The notes under the pieces: generated by a model
Databases searched by the model: none
Told to the model about the DNA's origin: nothing
The model's input: only the letters and a program-made list of their open reading frames with translations
Source of the DNA: Bacteroides faecium
Lineage (GTDB): Bacteria; Bacteroidota; Bacteroidia; Bacteroidales; Bacteroidaceae
DNA: 64,000 nucleotides
Assembly: GCF_012113595.1 (NCBI RefSeq)
Contig: NZ_CP050831.1
Coordinates: 3,224,001 to 3,288,000, forward strand
Direction: 5' to 3'
Part shown: positions 33,733 to 44,100 of the stretch, one piece after another
Layout: each line of letters opens with the position of its first letter
Position numbering within the stretch: position 1 is the stretch's first letter
Position numbers and translations under genes: made by a program

Positions 33733-34371
33733 ATGGCTACAACTGAAGAAATTGAAAAGTATTGCCGGAATTGCCTGTCGCGCGATTTCGTGAATGAAAA
33801 GGGATTAGTTTGTTATCGGACAGGAGAACTTCCTGATTTTGAAGAAGAATGTGAGAACTTCGAAAACGACGAAGAACTGGAAAAGTGGGCTCCCCCGAAG
33901 CCGGAAGATTTTCCGGTGTCCATGACAAGAGAAGAGTTGCTTGCCGAGGAAAATCTGCCTAAAGGTTTGCTGTGTGGAGTGGCTGCGGCTTTCATAGGTG
34001 CGGTGGCATGGGGCTTAATTTCAGTATCTACCGGTTACCAGATCGGATATATGGCTATTGCCATCGGCTTTTTGGTGGGGTTCGCCATGCGTCAGGGGAA
34101 GGGGATACGTCCCGTCTTCGGGATTCTTGGTGCCGCATTGGCTTTGTTCAGCTGTGTGTTAGGAGATTTCTTCTCTATTATCGGCTATATTTCCAAGGAT
34201 TATGAAATGCCGTTTTTTAAAGTCTTGGCGGAGGCGGATTATGGAGAAATATTCACCCTTATACTGAACAACGTGGCATCCATGACTGCATTATTCTACG
34301 GATTCGCCGTTTACGAAGGATATAAATTCTCTTTCCGTGCACAGAATCGGCCTGAGGGTGGCAAGATTTGA
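33733..34371 (+). CDS. Membrane protein with N-terminal Cys motif, function unknown
   Basis: The 212-residue protein begins with YCRNCLSRDF...GLVCYRTGELPDFEEECENFEND. Four Cys at about residues 11, 14, 27 and 40 could form a small metal site. After an acidic linker come about four membrane helices (about 77-97, 103-118, 125-150 and 178-196). I recognise no function; such proteins are often annotated as hypothetical in Bacteroides. It lies alone between the divergent DUF3810 gene and valS, 67 bp ahead of valS. Confidence 0.72.
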   Translation: MATTEEIEKYCRNCLSRDFVNEKGLVCYRTGELPDFEEECENFENDEELEKWAPPKPEDFPVSMTREELLAEENLPKGLLCGVAAAFIGAVAWGLISVSTGYQIGYMAIAIGFLVGFAMRQGKGIRPVFGILGAALALFSCVLGDFFSIIGYISKDYEMPFFKVLAEADYGEIFTLILNNVASMTALFYGFAVYEGYKFSFRAQNRPEGGKI

Positions 34372-34382
34372 ATTTAAATTAT

Positions 34383-34390
34383 TAATTTTG
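34383..34390 (+). promoter_or_regulatory. -7 box (TAATTTTG) of valS
   Basis: TAATTTTG with predicted start near 34394, 45 nt before ATG 34439. No clear -33 element. Confidence 0.55.
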
Positions 34391-34438
34391 CACCCGTTAT
34401 TTTTTTGAATATACAATCTATCATATACATAAAACAAT

Positions 34439-37078
34439 ATGGAATTAGCAAGTAAGTACAATCCCGCTGACGTGGAAGGAAAGTGGTACCAGTATTGGCT
34501 GGACAATCATTTATTCAGTTCGAAACCCGATGGTCGTGAACCTTACACCATCGTCATTCCGCCCCCTAACGTCACTGGTGTGTTGCACATGGGACACATG
34601 CTTAATAATACCATCCAGGATATTTTGGTTCGCCGCGCCCGTATGGAAGGCAAGAATGCCTGCTGGGTGCCGGGGACTGACCATGCATCTATCGCCACTG
34701 AAGCGAAAGTCGTAAACAAACTCGCCGCTCAGGGCATCAAGAAAACCGACCTGACGCGTGACGAGTTCCTGAAACATGCCTGGGACTGGACAGACGAACA
34801 CGGCGGCATCATCCTGAAACAGCTCCGCAAACTCGGTGCGTCCTGCGACTGGGATCGTACAGCCTTCACTATGGACGAGAAACGTAGCGAAAGCGTACTC
34901 AAAGTTTTCGTAGACCTGTTCAACAAAGGATTGATCTATCGTGGTGTCCGCATGGTAAACTGGGATCCTAAAGCACTGACCGCCCTTTCTGACGAGGAAG
35001 TTATCTACAAGGAAGAACATGGAAAACTGTATTATCTCCGTTACAAAGTAGAAGGTGACGCAGAAGGCCGCTATGCAGTAGTGGCAACTACCCGTCCCGA
35101 AACAATCATGGGAGATACGGCAATGTGTATCAACCCGAACGACCCGAAGAATGCATGGCTGAAAGGAAAGAAAGTAATCGTTCCGTTGGTGAACCGTGCC
35201 ATCCCGGTGATTGAAGACGACTATGTAGACATCGAATTTGGTACAGGTTGCCTGAAAGTGACTCCGGCTCATGATGTAAACGACTATATGTTGGGTGAAA
35301 AATACAATCTGCCCAGCATCGACATCTTCAACGATAACGGTACATTGAGCGAAGCTGCCGGCATGTATATCGGAATGGATCGTTTCGATGTCCGTAAGCA
35401 AATCGAAAAAGATCTTGAAGCCGCCGGCTTGTTGGAAAAGACGGAAGCCTATACGAATAAGGTAGGATATTCCGAACGTACGAATGTAGTGATCGAACCG
35501 AAACTGTCTATGCAGTGGTTCCTCAAAATGGAGCATTTTGCAGATATGGCATTGCCGCCTGTAATGAACGACGACCTGAAGTTCTATCCTGCAAAATATA
35601 AGAATACTTACCGTCACTGGATGGAGAACATCAAAGACTGGTGTATCAGTCGTCAGTTGTGGTGGGGACACCGTATTCCTGCTTACTTCCTGCCCGAAGG
35701 CGGTTATGTGGTAGCCGTTACTCCCGAAGAAGCTTTGGCAAAAGCCAAAGAAAAGACAGGTAACGCAGCCCTGACAATAGACGATTTCCGTCAGGATGAA
35801 GACTGTTTGGATACCTGGTTCTCTTCCTGGCTGTGGCCTATCTCTCTGTTCGACGGAATCAACAACCCGGGCAATGAAGAAATCAAATACTACTATCCGA
35901 CAAGTGACCTGGTGACAGGGCCGGATATTATCTTTTTCTGGGTAGCCCGCATGATTATGGCAGGTTATGAGTACGAAGGACAGATGCCGTTCAAGAACGT
36001 TTATTTCACAGGTATCGTTCGCGACAAGCAGGGACGTAAGATGTCCAAGTCGCTCGGTAACTCTCCCGACCCGTTGGAACTGATTGAAAGGTATGGTGCG
36101 GACGGTGTACGTATGGGTATGATGCTTGCGGCTCCTGCCGGAAACGATATCCTTTTCGACGACGCGCTTTGCGAGCAGGGACGTAACTTCTGCAACAAGA
36201 TATGGAATGCTTTCCGCCTGATTAAAGGATGGACAGTTGACGATAGCCTTCAAGCCACAGAAGCGGCAAGACTGGCTACCCACTGGTTCGAGTCCAAACA
36301 GAACGAAGTAGCGGCAGAAGTGGCAGACTTGTTCAAGAAGTACCGTTTGAGCGAAGCATTGATGGCTGTTTATAAATTATTCTGGGATGAATTCTCTTCC
36401 TGGTATCTGGAAATGATTAAACCCGCTTACGGACAAGGCATTGACCGTGCTACCTATAACGCTACCCTCTGTTATTTGGATAACTTGTTGCATCTTCTCC
36501 ATCCGTTTATGCCGTTTATCACCGAAGAGTTATGGCAACAGATGTATGAACGCAATGCAGAAGAGGGAGAAAGTTTGATGGTGAGTGCTTTAAATATGGA
36601 TACATATGTTGATACCAACGATGTTGCACAGTTTGAAGTCGTTAAAGATATCATCAGTAATATCCGCAGCATCCGTCTTCAGAAGAATATAGCACAGAAA
36701 GAAGCGCTTGAGTTGCAAGTATTGGGTGAGAATCCGGTTGCAGAATTCAATGCGGTCATTCAGAAGATGTGCAATCTTTCTTCTATTGAGGTGGTTGAAA
36801 ACAAGGCGGAAGGTGCCGCATCTTTCATGGTCGGCACGACAGAATTTGCCGTACCTTTGGGCAATATGATTGATGTAGAAGCAGAAATCGCCCGTATGGA
36901 AGCCGAATTGAAACACAAAGAAGGGTTCTTGCAGGGAGTGTTGAAGAAACTCAGCAACGAGAAGTTTGTTAATAATGCTCCGGCAGCCGTTCTAGAAATG
37001 GAACGCAAGAAACAGGCGGACGCTGAAAGTATCATCAACTCTTTGAAGGAAAGTATTGCTGCTTTGAAGAAAGCATAA
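34439..37078 (+). CDS. valS: Valine--tRNA ligase
   Basis: The 879-residue class I synthetase has HMGH (HIGH motif, after PPPNVTGVL) near residue 50, an editing CP1 domain (about 190-340, with TTRPETIMGDTA) and KMSKSLGNSPDP near 533. The anticodon-binding helical domain follows, ending in a Leu/Lys-rich coiled-coil arm (about 810-879) as in bacterial ValRS. It charges tRNA-Val and edits Thr. Length and motifs are normal. The terminator at 37108-37143 follows. Confidence 0.97.
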   Translation: MELASKYNPADVEGKWYQYWLDNHLFSSKPDGREPYTIVIPPPNVTGVLHMGHMLNNTIQDILVRRARMEGKNACWVPGTDHASIATEAKVVNKLAAQGIKKTDLTRDEFLKHAWDWTDEHGGIILKQLRKLGASCDWDRTAFTMDEKRSESVLKVFVDLFNKGLIYRGVRMVNWDPKALTALSDEEVIYKEEHGKLYYLRYKVEGDAEGRYAVVATTRPETIMGDTAMCINPNDPKNAWLKGKKVIVPLVNRAIPVIEDDYVDIEFGTGCLKVTPAHDVNDYMLGEKYNLPSIDIFNDNGTLSEAAGMYIGMDRFDVRKQIEKDLEAAGLLEKTEAYTNKVGYSERTNVVIEPKLSMQWFLKMEHFADMALPPVMNDDLKFYPAKYKNTYRHWMENIKDWCISRQLWWGHRIPAYFLPEGGYVVAVTPEEALAKAKEKTGNAALTIDDFRQDEDCLDTWFSSWLWPISLFDGINNPGNEEIKYYYPTSDLVTGPDIIFFWVARMIMAGYEYEGQMPFKNVYFTGIVRDKQGRKMSKSLGNSPDPLELIERYGADGVRMGMMLAAPAGNDILFDDALCEQGRNFCNKIWNAFRLIKGWTVDDSLQATEAARLATHWFESKQNEVAAEVADLFKKYRLSEALMAVYKLFWDEFSSWYLEMIKPAYGQGIDRATYNATLCYLDNLLHLLHPFMPFITEELWQQMYERNAEEGESLMVSALNMDTYVDTNDVAQFEVVKDIISNIRSIRLQKNIAQKEALELQVLGENPVAEFNAVIQKMCNLSSIEVVENKAEGAASFMVGTTEFAVPLGNMIDVEAEIARMEAELKHKEGFLQGVLKKLSNEKFVNNAPAAVLEMERKKQADAESIINSLKESIAALKKA

Positions 37079-37107
37079 TTCTCTGATACTTAATTTTATG
37101 TAATATA

Positions 37108-37143
37108 GGGCATCTCAATTAGATTTGGGATGCCTTTCTTTTT
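37108..37143 (+). terminator. valS terminator
   Basis: GGCATCTCAA (37109-37118) pairs with TTTGGGATGCC (37124-37134) with small imperfections, followed by TTTCTTTTT. Confidence 0.75.
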
Positions 37144-37161
37144 GAAAAAAGAAATTAATGT

Positions 37162-37169
37162 TATCTTTG
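37162..37169 (+). promoter_or_regulatory. -7 box (TATCTTTG) of the sensor kinase gene
   Basis: TATCTTTG with predicted start near 37173; ATG at 37198. A TTG at 37142-37144 is closer than usual (17 nt). Confidence 0.5.
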
Positions 37170-37197
37170 CTTCCGCTATTATTATAGAATATCACAA

Positions 37198-39093
37198 ATG
37201 AAACAAGCGCTACGGATTATCTCATTTCTCGGATTATTCCTTATTATCGAGGGAATCTTATCGCCCGTGTCCGCTCGGGACGAAAGTTCAAATAAAGAAG
37301 TACTGGTATTGAACTCCATTAATTTTAATCTTCCCTGGGCTAAAAACTTTTATTGGTATGTGCACGATGCCCTTCAGAAAAAAGGCATCTCTGCCAAAGC
37401 GGAGTCACTTTGTGTACCTGCTTTAGCGAACGAGATGGAAGCAAAGGCCGTAGTCGACCATTTGCGCCAGAAATATCCTGTGCCGCCCGCAGCCGTTGTA
37501 TTGATTGGAGATCCGGGATGGATTGTATGCCGCGAACTGTTTGATGATGTTTGGAAAGATGTCCCGGTGATTGTGACAAATGCCCGCGACCATTTGCCTG
37601 CATCTCTGGATATTCTGTTGTCTCATGCCCCACTGACGGAAACGAACAGCGTCCCCGGTGAAGAATGGAGACGGGGATATAACATGACAATCTTAAAGCA
37701 GCATTATTATGCCAAGGAAACAATCGAACTGATTTATCAACTGATACCTGATATGGAGCGGGTGGCATTCATCTCAGATGACAGATATATCAGTGAGGAA
37801 ACCCGTAGAGACGTAAAAGAAGCGGTAGAGAAAAACTTCCCTGACTTGCAACTGGATCTTCTTTCCACCACCCACTTGTCGACAGAAATGCTACTGGATA
37901 CTTTACGCAGTTATAAACCGAATACGGGAATCATCTATTATTCATGGTTTGAGTCGCACAACGAAAACGATAACAACTACCTTTTCGACCATATCCAGGA
38001 GATTATCACCAATTTCATTCCGTCCCCTCTGTTCCTGCTTTCTCCCGAAGACCTGTCGAACAATACTTATGCCGGTGGCTATTATGTTTCAACTGAATCT
38101 TTTTGTGATTCCTTGTTAGAAACCCTTGAACGCATATTGAATGGAGAGCAAGCGCGGAATATCCCGGGCAGAGTGGGTGGGGAAGGAAGTGCTTATCTCT
38201 GTTATCCGGTGTTGAAATCTTACAATATCCCTTCATACCTTTATCCGAAGGATGCTTTTTACGTCAATGAACCCAAAACTTTTTTCCAGCAATATCGTAC
38301 CGAAATCCTTTCCGGTGCCATTTTCTTATTTGTGTTGGTCGCCGCTATTACCTATTATATCCGCCTTCTTCGGAAAGCATATAGCCGCCTGCACGAAGCG
38401 ATGGAGAAAGCAGAGCAGGCCAACCAACTGAAATCCGCTTTCCTTGCCAATATGAGCCACGAGATACGTACGCCATTAAATGCGATTGTCGGTTTCTCAA
38501 ATATGCTTCCCGAAATAGAAGACCGCGCAAAGATGCGCGAATATGCGGACATCATCGAAACCAATACAGACCTGTTGCTCCAATTGATTAATGATATTCT
38601 GGACTTATCGAAGATTGAGGCGGGAACATTCGACTTCTGCCCTTCATTAATTGATGTGAATCAGACTCTGACGGAAATCGAGCAGAGTATGCAGTTGCGT
38701 CTGAAAAGCGACACTGTTACTTTCACATTTACCGAACGGTTACCGGAATGTACTTTTTATATAGATAAGAACCGTCTGATGCAATTACTTTCCAACTTCG
38801 CAATCAACGCGATCAAATTTACTAAGGTGGGAAATATCCGTATGGGATACCGCATGGTAGATGCCGGAACGATTTGTTTTTATGTGTCGGATACCGGCTG
38901 TGGAATGTCGCATGAGCAATGCGCCCATGTATTCGAGCGATTTGTGAAATACAATCCTTTCATACAAGGCACGGGATTGGGACTTTCTATTTGCCATACG
39001 ATTGTTGACCGTTTGAAAGGAAAAATAGGAGTGGACTCAAAAGAAGGCGAAGGCTCTACTTTTTGGTTTACTCTGCCTTACCGGAAGGAATAA
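37198..39093 (+). CDS. Sensor histidine kinase with periplasmic ABC-type binding domain
   Basis: The 631-residue protein has a signal/first membrane segment (~5-24). A periplasmic region of ~330 residues resembles ABC substrate-binding-like (type I binding fold) domains: LVLNSINFNLPWAKNFYWYV, VVLIGDPGW and GIIYYSWFES. A membrane helix (~366-386) leads to HisKA with SHEIRTPLNAIVGF (His near 421) and HATPase_c with NFAINAIKFTK, DTGCGMS and GTGLGLSICHTIV. There is no receiver or output domain and no response-regulator gene next to it, so its partner is elsewhere. The ligand is unknown; proximity to the carbohydrate locus suggests a sugar-derived compound, but this is weak. Confidence 0.87.
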   Translation: MKQALRIISFLGLFLIIEGILSPVSARDESSNKEVLVLNSINFNLPWAKNFYWYVHDALQKKGISAKAESLCVPALANEMEAKAVVDHLRQKYPVPPAAVVLIGDPGWIVCRELFDDVWKDVPVIVTNARDHLPASLDILLSHAPLTETNSVPGEEWRRGYNMTILKQHYYAKETIELIYQLIPDMERVAFISDDRYISEETRRDVKEAVEKNFPDLQLDLLSTTHLSTEMLLDTLRSYKPNTGIIYYSWFESHNENDNNYLFDHIQEIITNFIPSPLFLLSPEDLSNNTYAGGYYVSTESFCDSLLETLERILNGEQARNIPGRVGGEGSAYLCYPVLKSYNIPSYLYPKDAFYVNEPKTFFQQYRTEILSGAIFLFVLVAAITYYIRLLRKAYSRLHEAMEKAEQANQLKSAFLANMSHEIRTPLNAIVGFSNMLPEIEDRAKMREYADIIETNTDLLLQLINDILDLSKIEAGTFDFCPSLIDVNQTLTEIEQSMQLRLKSDTVTFTFTERLPECTFYIDKNRLMQLLSNFAINAIKFTKVGNIRMGYRMVDAGTICFYVSDTGCGMSHEQCAHVFERFVKYNPFIQGTGLGLSICHTIVDRLKGKIGVDSKEGEGSTFWFTLPYRKE

Positions 39094-39207
39094 AATCAGT
39101 TGTTTATTAATCTCATAAGTATCTGGTAGGTGAAGCGTTATGCTTTCACCTGACTGATAGTGGTAAACAAGACAATGTCCGGCGGAATTTTATCTATCTA
39201 GCCTGCC

Positions 39208-39783
39208 TCAAGGAAATAAAAGTGGTAGTAGTAACGGAAGGTAATCCTTCAAATCCACACGCAGTTGCTTTAATGCCTGCTGAATGCGGTAATCTATCGT
39301 TTTTGGTGATACACCCAGTGTCTCCGCAATCTCTTTGTAGCTCATGTCCCGGAAACGGTGCATCACGAAGGCTTCCCGATAGCTTTCGGGCAGTGCCGCG
39401 ACAGCTTCCTCAATCCGTTTGGTGAGTTCTTCAACCTGGTAGTAGTCTGTATCTTGCAGCATTTCCTGCATTTCTTCATAGAAACGGGTGTCGGCTCGTT
39501 GGGTGGCGTCAATATGCGCGAGCTTGTTTAAAGCCCTGCGGTACACCATCTTAAAAAGGTAGGAGTTCAGAGAAGATTCAATAACCAGTGTTTCCCGATT
39601 TTCCCAAATCCATAAAAGAGAATCTTCCACAATCTCTTCCGCATCTTCCAAGTCGACAAACCGGTGACCATACGCACACAATATCGGATAATATCTCCGA
39701 AACAGTATGTCGAATGCTTTCAAGTCCCCGTGTTGGACGGCTGATAACAGGAAATCGTTGTTTGATTGGTAGGTTTCTTTCAT
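39208..39783 (-). CDS. ECF RNA polymerase sigma-70 factor (SusC/FecR-type)
   Basis: The 191-residue protein has region 2 (FRRYYPILCAYGHRFVDLEDAEEIVEDSLLWIWENRE, about 28-64) and region 4 (LPESYREAFVMHRFRDMSYKEIAETLGVSPKTIDYRI, about 134-170). It belongs to the Bacteroidetes ECF group that pairs with FecR-like anti-sigmas to induce a neighbouring SusC/SusD locus. Here it is divergent from its presumed anti-sigma gene (39919) rather than upstream in the same operon. A Leu/Pro-rich tail closes the protein. Confidence 0.92.
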   Translation of the reverse strand: MKETYQSNNDFLLSAVQHGDLKAFDILFRRYYPILCAYGHRFVDLEDAEEIVEDSLLWIWENRETLVIESSLNSYLFKMVYRRALNKLAHIDATQRADTRFYEEMQEMLQDTDYYQVEELTKRIEEAVAALPESYREAFVMHRFRDMSYKEIAETLGVSPKTIDYRIQQALKQLRVDLKDYLPLLLPLLFP

Positions 39784-39806
39784 GCATTAGTTTTGTTATT
39801 TCACTG

Positions 39807-39814
39807 CAAATATA
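39807..39814 (-). promoter_or_regulatory. -7 box (TATATTTG) of the ECF sigma gene
   Basis: The minus strand reads TATATTTG. Predicted start near 39803, 20 nt before ATG 39783. Confidence 0.55.
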
Positions 39815-39918
39815 GCCTTTTTATAAGAAAACAAAGATTTTCTGAAAAAAAATGGTTTTTAGTTTAGGAGTCTTCCGGTTTTCTCTTGTCTTATAATAAA
39901 AGGCAATAAAAACAGCAT

Positions 39919-40935
39919 ATGGATAATACAGGTAAAAATACGATAGAAGAACTGCTTCCCCGTTATTGTGAAGGACTGACAACGGAGGAAGAACGCCTGC
40001 AAGTCGAAACTTGGATGGATGAATCGGAAGAGAACCGGCGGACGGCAAAACAAGTTCATGCACTTTATTTGGCTACGGATACACTTCATGTTATGAAGAA
40101 AGTAGACACGGAGAAAGCTTTGTCAAGGGTAAAAAGCAGGATGACAGGTAAGAAGAAAACGATGTGGTGGGAATGGGCACAACGTGCGGCAGCAGTTCTG
40201 TTCATTCCACTTCTCGTCACTTTGATGGTGCAGCATTGGGGAAATGATGAGCAAGAGCTGGCACAAATGATGGAGATAAAGACTAATCCCGGAATGACTA
40301 CTTCATTAACATTACCTGACGGTACACTTGTATTCTTGAATTCAGAATCAACACTAAGTTACCCGTCATGCTTCGACGGGGATACGCGAAACGTAAACTT
40401 ACAGGGAGAAGCTTATTTCGAAGTAGCCAAGAATCCGGAAAAGAAGTTTATCGTTTCTACTTCCCATCAGTCGCAAATAGAAGTATTGGGTACTCATTTC
40501 AATGTAGAAGCATACGAAAAAGAAAATAGAGTTTCGGCCACATTGGTAGAAGGGAAAATCGGTTTTATCTATAAATGCGATAATGCTTCTAAGAAAGTAT
40601 TAATGGCTCCCGGCCAAAAACTGATCTATGACTCGAAAGACAGTAAGGTACAACTTTATGCCACTTCCGGTGAATCGGAGACAGCTTGGAAGGAAGGTAA
40701 GATTATATTCAGAAACACTCCTTTGGAAGAAGGCTTGCGAATGTTGGAAAAACGGTATAATGTAGAGTTTATCATTAAAAACAATCGTTTGAAAGGAGAT
40801 TCATTTACAGGTACATTCACCAACCAACGCCTGGAACGTATCCTTGAATACTTCCAGCTTTCTTCTCAAATCCGCTGGCGTTATCTTGATTCTCCGGATA
40901 TAACAGATGAAAAGAGTAAGATTGAAATATATTGA
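39919..40935 (+). CDS. FecR-like anti-sigma factor
   Basis: The 338-residue protein has an N-terminal cytoplasmic anti-sigma part (~1-80, with LPRYCEGLTTEEERLQVETWM). One membrane helix follows (AAAVLFIPLLVTLMVQ, ~90-106), then a periplasmic FecR domain (~125-230, LTLPDGTLVFLNSESTLSYP) and a C-terminal DUF4974 domain (~262-330). It should bind the divergently encoded ECF sigma and receive a signal from the STN domain of the SusC protein encoded next, releasing sigma when the glycan is being imported. Confidence 0.93.
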   Translation: MDNTGKNTIEELLPRYCEGLTTEEERLQVETWMDESEENRRTAKQVHALYLATDTLHVMKKVDTEKALSRVKSRMTGKKKTMWWEWAQRAAAVLFIPLLVTLMVQHWGNDEQELAQMMEIKTNPGMTTSLTLPDGTLVFLNSESTLSYPSCFDGDTRNVNLQGEAYFEVAKNPEKKFIVSTSHQSQIEVLGTHFNVEAYEKENRVSATLVEGKIGFIYKCDNASKKVLMAPGQKLIYDSKDSKVQLYATSGESETAWKEGKIIFRNTPLEEGLRMLEKRYNVEFIIKNNRLKGDSFTGTFTNQRLERILEYFQLSSQIRWRYLDSPDITDEKSKIEIY

Positions 40936-40990
40936 TTGAATAACCTTAATACAGAAATGCAATGAAAGACAGACCCCCTTAAATAAAAAA

Positions 40991-41024
40991 CATACGGGAT
41001 GATATTGGCGTATCTTCCCGTATG
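40991..41024. other. Perfect long hairpin in the leader of susC (first locus)
   Basis: CATACGGGA (40991-40999) pairs with TCCCGTATG (41016-41024). After one T/T mismatch the inner GATA/TATC also pairs around loop TTGGCG. No T-run follows, so it is more likely an RNA stabiliser, processing site or weak terminator between fecR and susC. Confidence 0.65.
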
Positions 41025-41104
41025 GAAATCGGTAAATCTTTTTGATGCTTGTTTGGCGACAAGCTTAGATAAACTTTTTATTAACTTTAAGTCATTACAA
41101 ATTT

Positions 41105-44100
41105 ATGCAAAATTATTTTAGCATCCAATTTTTATGGGTGGTAAAGTCGCTTTGGCTAACCTCAAAAAAAATCCCATTATCTATGAGACTATTAGTTTTG
41201 TTCTTAGTATGTTCTATCGGACTGGGTTATGCGGCCGATAGTTACGCTCAGAAAGCTATGATTAGTATCGATGCCCGCAATCAGCGTGTAGAGGATATTC
41301 TGAAAGAGATTGAAGAACAGTCGGACTTTGACTTTTTCTTTAACAACAAACATGTGGATTTGAACCGCCGTGTATCAGTCTCGGCTGATAAGAGTAATAT
41401 CTTCAGTGTATTGAAAGAAATCTTTGCCGGTACGGATGTGAAATATTCAGTATTGGATAAGAAGATTATATTGTCTGTTGAGGCGCAGTCGCCACAACAA
41501 GAAAAGACAGTTGCAGTATCGGGTACAGTGTTGGATCTTAAAGGAGAGCCAATCATCGGAGCCAGTGTATTGGAGAAAGGAGTGAAAGGTAACGGAACGA
41601 TAACCGATGTTGACGGTCGTTTTAAACTTTCAGTTTCTTCTTCAAAAGCACAACTGGATATTACTTATATTGGTTATCAGCCACAAACGGTTATTGTGCA
41701 GGCAGGAAAGGAACTTAATATAACGTTGCTGGAAGATGCTAAGCAGTTGGATGAGGTTGTCGTTGTGGGATATGGTACGCAGAATAAGAAAACGTTGACT
41801 GGTGCTGTATCAGTCATGGATATGAAAGATATGGAAACTTCTACGGTATCTACTGTTGCACACGCGCTGGCTGGTAAGGCCGCAGGTTTGCGTGTCAATC
41901 AGGTGTCAGCCCAACCGGGCGGTGGTTCCAAGTTCCGTATCCGTGGTGAGGCTTCTACGGGAGCGGGTAATGAGCCGCTTTTCGTAATTGACGGATTTCC
42001 GGTGAGTTCATCCAATACCCTTGACTCAGGAAATATCTACGAAGCGGGCACTACGGATAATGTTTTGGAATCATTGAGTCCTGATGATATTGAATCAATC
42101 ACAGTTTTGAAAGATGCGGCATCCACAGCCATTTATGGTTCCAGAGCCGGGCACGGTGTTATTCTTATCACTACTAAACGTGGTAAATCCGGTAAACCGA
42201 GAATTTCTTATTCAGGTTCGGGGTCTGTGCAGAAGATTCGTGCCCAATATCAAATGCTGGATGTGAAATCATTCATGCTTGAACGTAACGAACAAGACTA
42301 TGAAAACTATCTGGCAAGTAACGGATTGGGCATTTACGAAGGATACGTCAGCAAACCGGAGAAAATCGGAACATTTACTCCTACCTACTCTTACGATAAA
42401 ATTAACCAGGCGAAAGGTACTGACTGGTTGGACGAGGTGACACGTACGGGATATATGCAGCAACATAATCTTTCTATCAATGGTGGAACAGAAAGTACAC
42501 GTTATTTGGTTTCTGTGAACTATATGCATCAGGACGGTGTGGTGAAAAACAATGCTGCCACTCGTCTATCCGCCCGTGTTAACTTGGATCAGGATATAAA
42601 TAAGATGCTGACTGTCGGATTAAGTGCTTCTTATGCGCAGAATAAATATGACAATGTTCCTTTAGGAGATAAAGTCGACCAGAATGCTGGGGTGCTGACT
42701 GCTGCTATTCAAGCTAATCCGTCTACGCCGGTCTACGATGAAAATGGTGATTATTATATTGATCCGGCTCGCTCTTCCATTCCTAACGCGGTATCATTGT
42801 TGGAGATAAAAGACAATACTGTAAAAGACAGAATTATGGCTTCTGCCTATGCATTGTTAAAACCTTTGGAAGGGTTGGAACTGAAAGCGCAGTTGGGAGC
42901 CGACCGCCGTGGTCAGAAGAGAAATAGTTACGTGCCGAAGAGTACACTGTCCGGAGCAAATGAAAACGGTATAGCCAACATAGCCCAAGAGTCTTCAACT
43001 GATTATCTGATGGACTTGACAGCGACTTACAGCAAGGCACTGGGTGAACATAATTTAAAGGCGTTGGTGGGATATTCATATCAAAGGTTTACGGGCAATT
43101 CGGTTAGAGCGGGCAATTCGGATTTTATTATTGACGGATTTGAATATAATAACCTGTCGGCCGGGGCTAATCCCAAGCCGACGGTAGGTTCCGGTGCTTG
43201 GTTGAATTGCTTAGGCTCTTATTTTGCACGTGTGAACTATTCGTGGAAAGGTCGCTATCTGCTGGAAGGCTCATTACGTATAGATGGTGCTTCGAATTTT
43301 GAACCGGAACATCGTTGGGGATATTTTCCGTCGGTATCGGCCGGTTGGTTGATTAGTGAAGAGAAGTTTATGAAAAAATTGTCATGGCTTCCTTATGCCA
43401 AGTTGAGAGCATCTTACGGTCAGACTGGTAATTCGAATGTCGGAAACCGGGTGAATACTTACTACTCGGTAGGACACGGATATGTATTGGGTGATTTACT
43501 GAGCACTGGTGTATATACTTCAGAGTTGGGTAATCCTGCTATAACTTGGGAGACAACTACAGAATATAATGTCGGTTTGGATCTTGGCTTCTTTAATAAC
43601 CGTTTGCGTGTAACGGCTGAGTATTTTAATCGTACTATTTCTGACTTGCTGGTCACTTCCAAGCCTATTCCTTCTTATAATGAAGTGACTACAATCGCAG
43701 GAAATATCGGTTCTACGCAGAGTAAGGGTTACGAGCTGACTTTGAATACAGTAAACTTCGACCGGAAGGATTTCTCGTGGACTACTACATTGACACTTTC
43801 TCATTATGAAGACCGTTGGAAAGAACGTGACCCGAACTGGAAACCTGCTGCTTATCAAAGCAAGAATGACCCGATACGTGCCTGGTGGGATTACCATGCA
43901 ATCGGTATTATGCAGGTAGGTGAAAAGGCTCCCGCTGCTCAGGCAGACTTGTTGCCGGGTATGGTAAAACTGGCTGATTTGGATGGAAACGGTGTGTTGG
44001 ACGAACGTGACATGGTTTATCAAGGTAATGGAGATCCTAAGATTATTTATGGTATGAATAATGCTTTTACTTACAAGAATTTCGATTTCTCCATCTATTT

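Noticed and set aside
34511..36283. Long antisense open frame (590 codons) inside valS
   Set aside because: It lies wholly opposite valS and its translation resembles no protein; such frames are common opposite GC-rich codon-biased genes.
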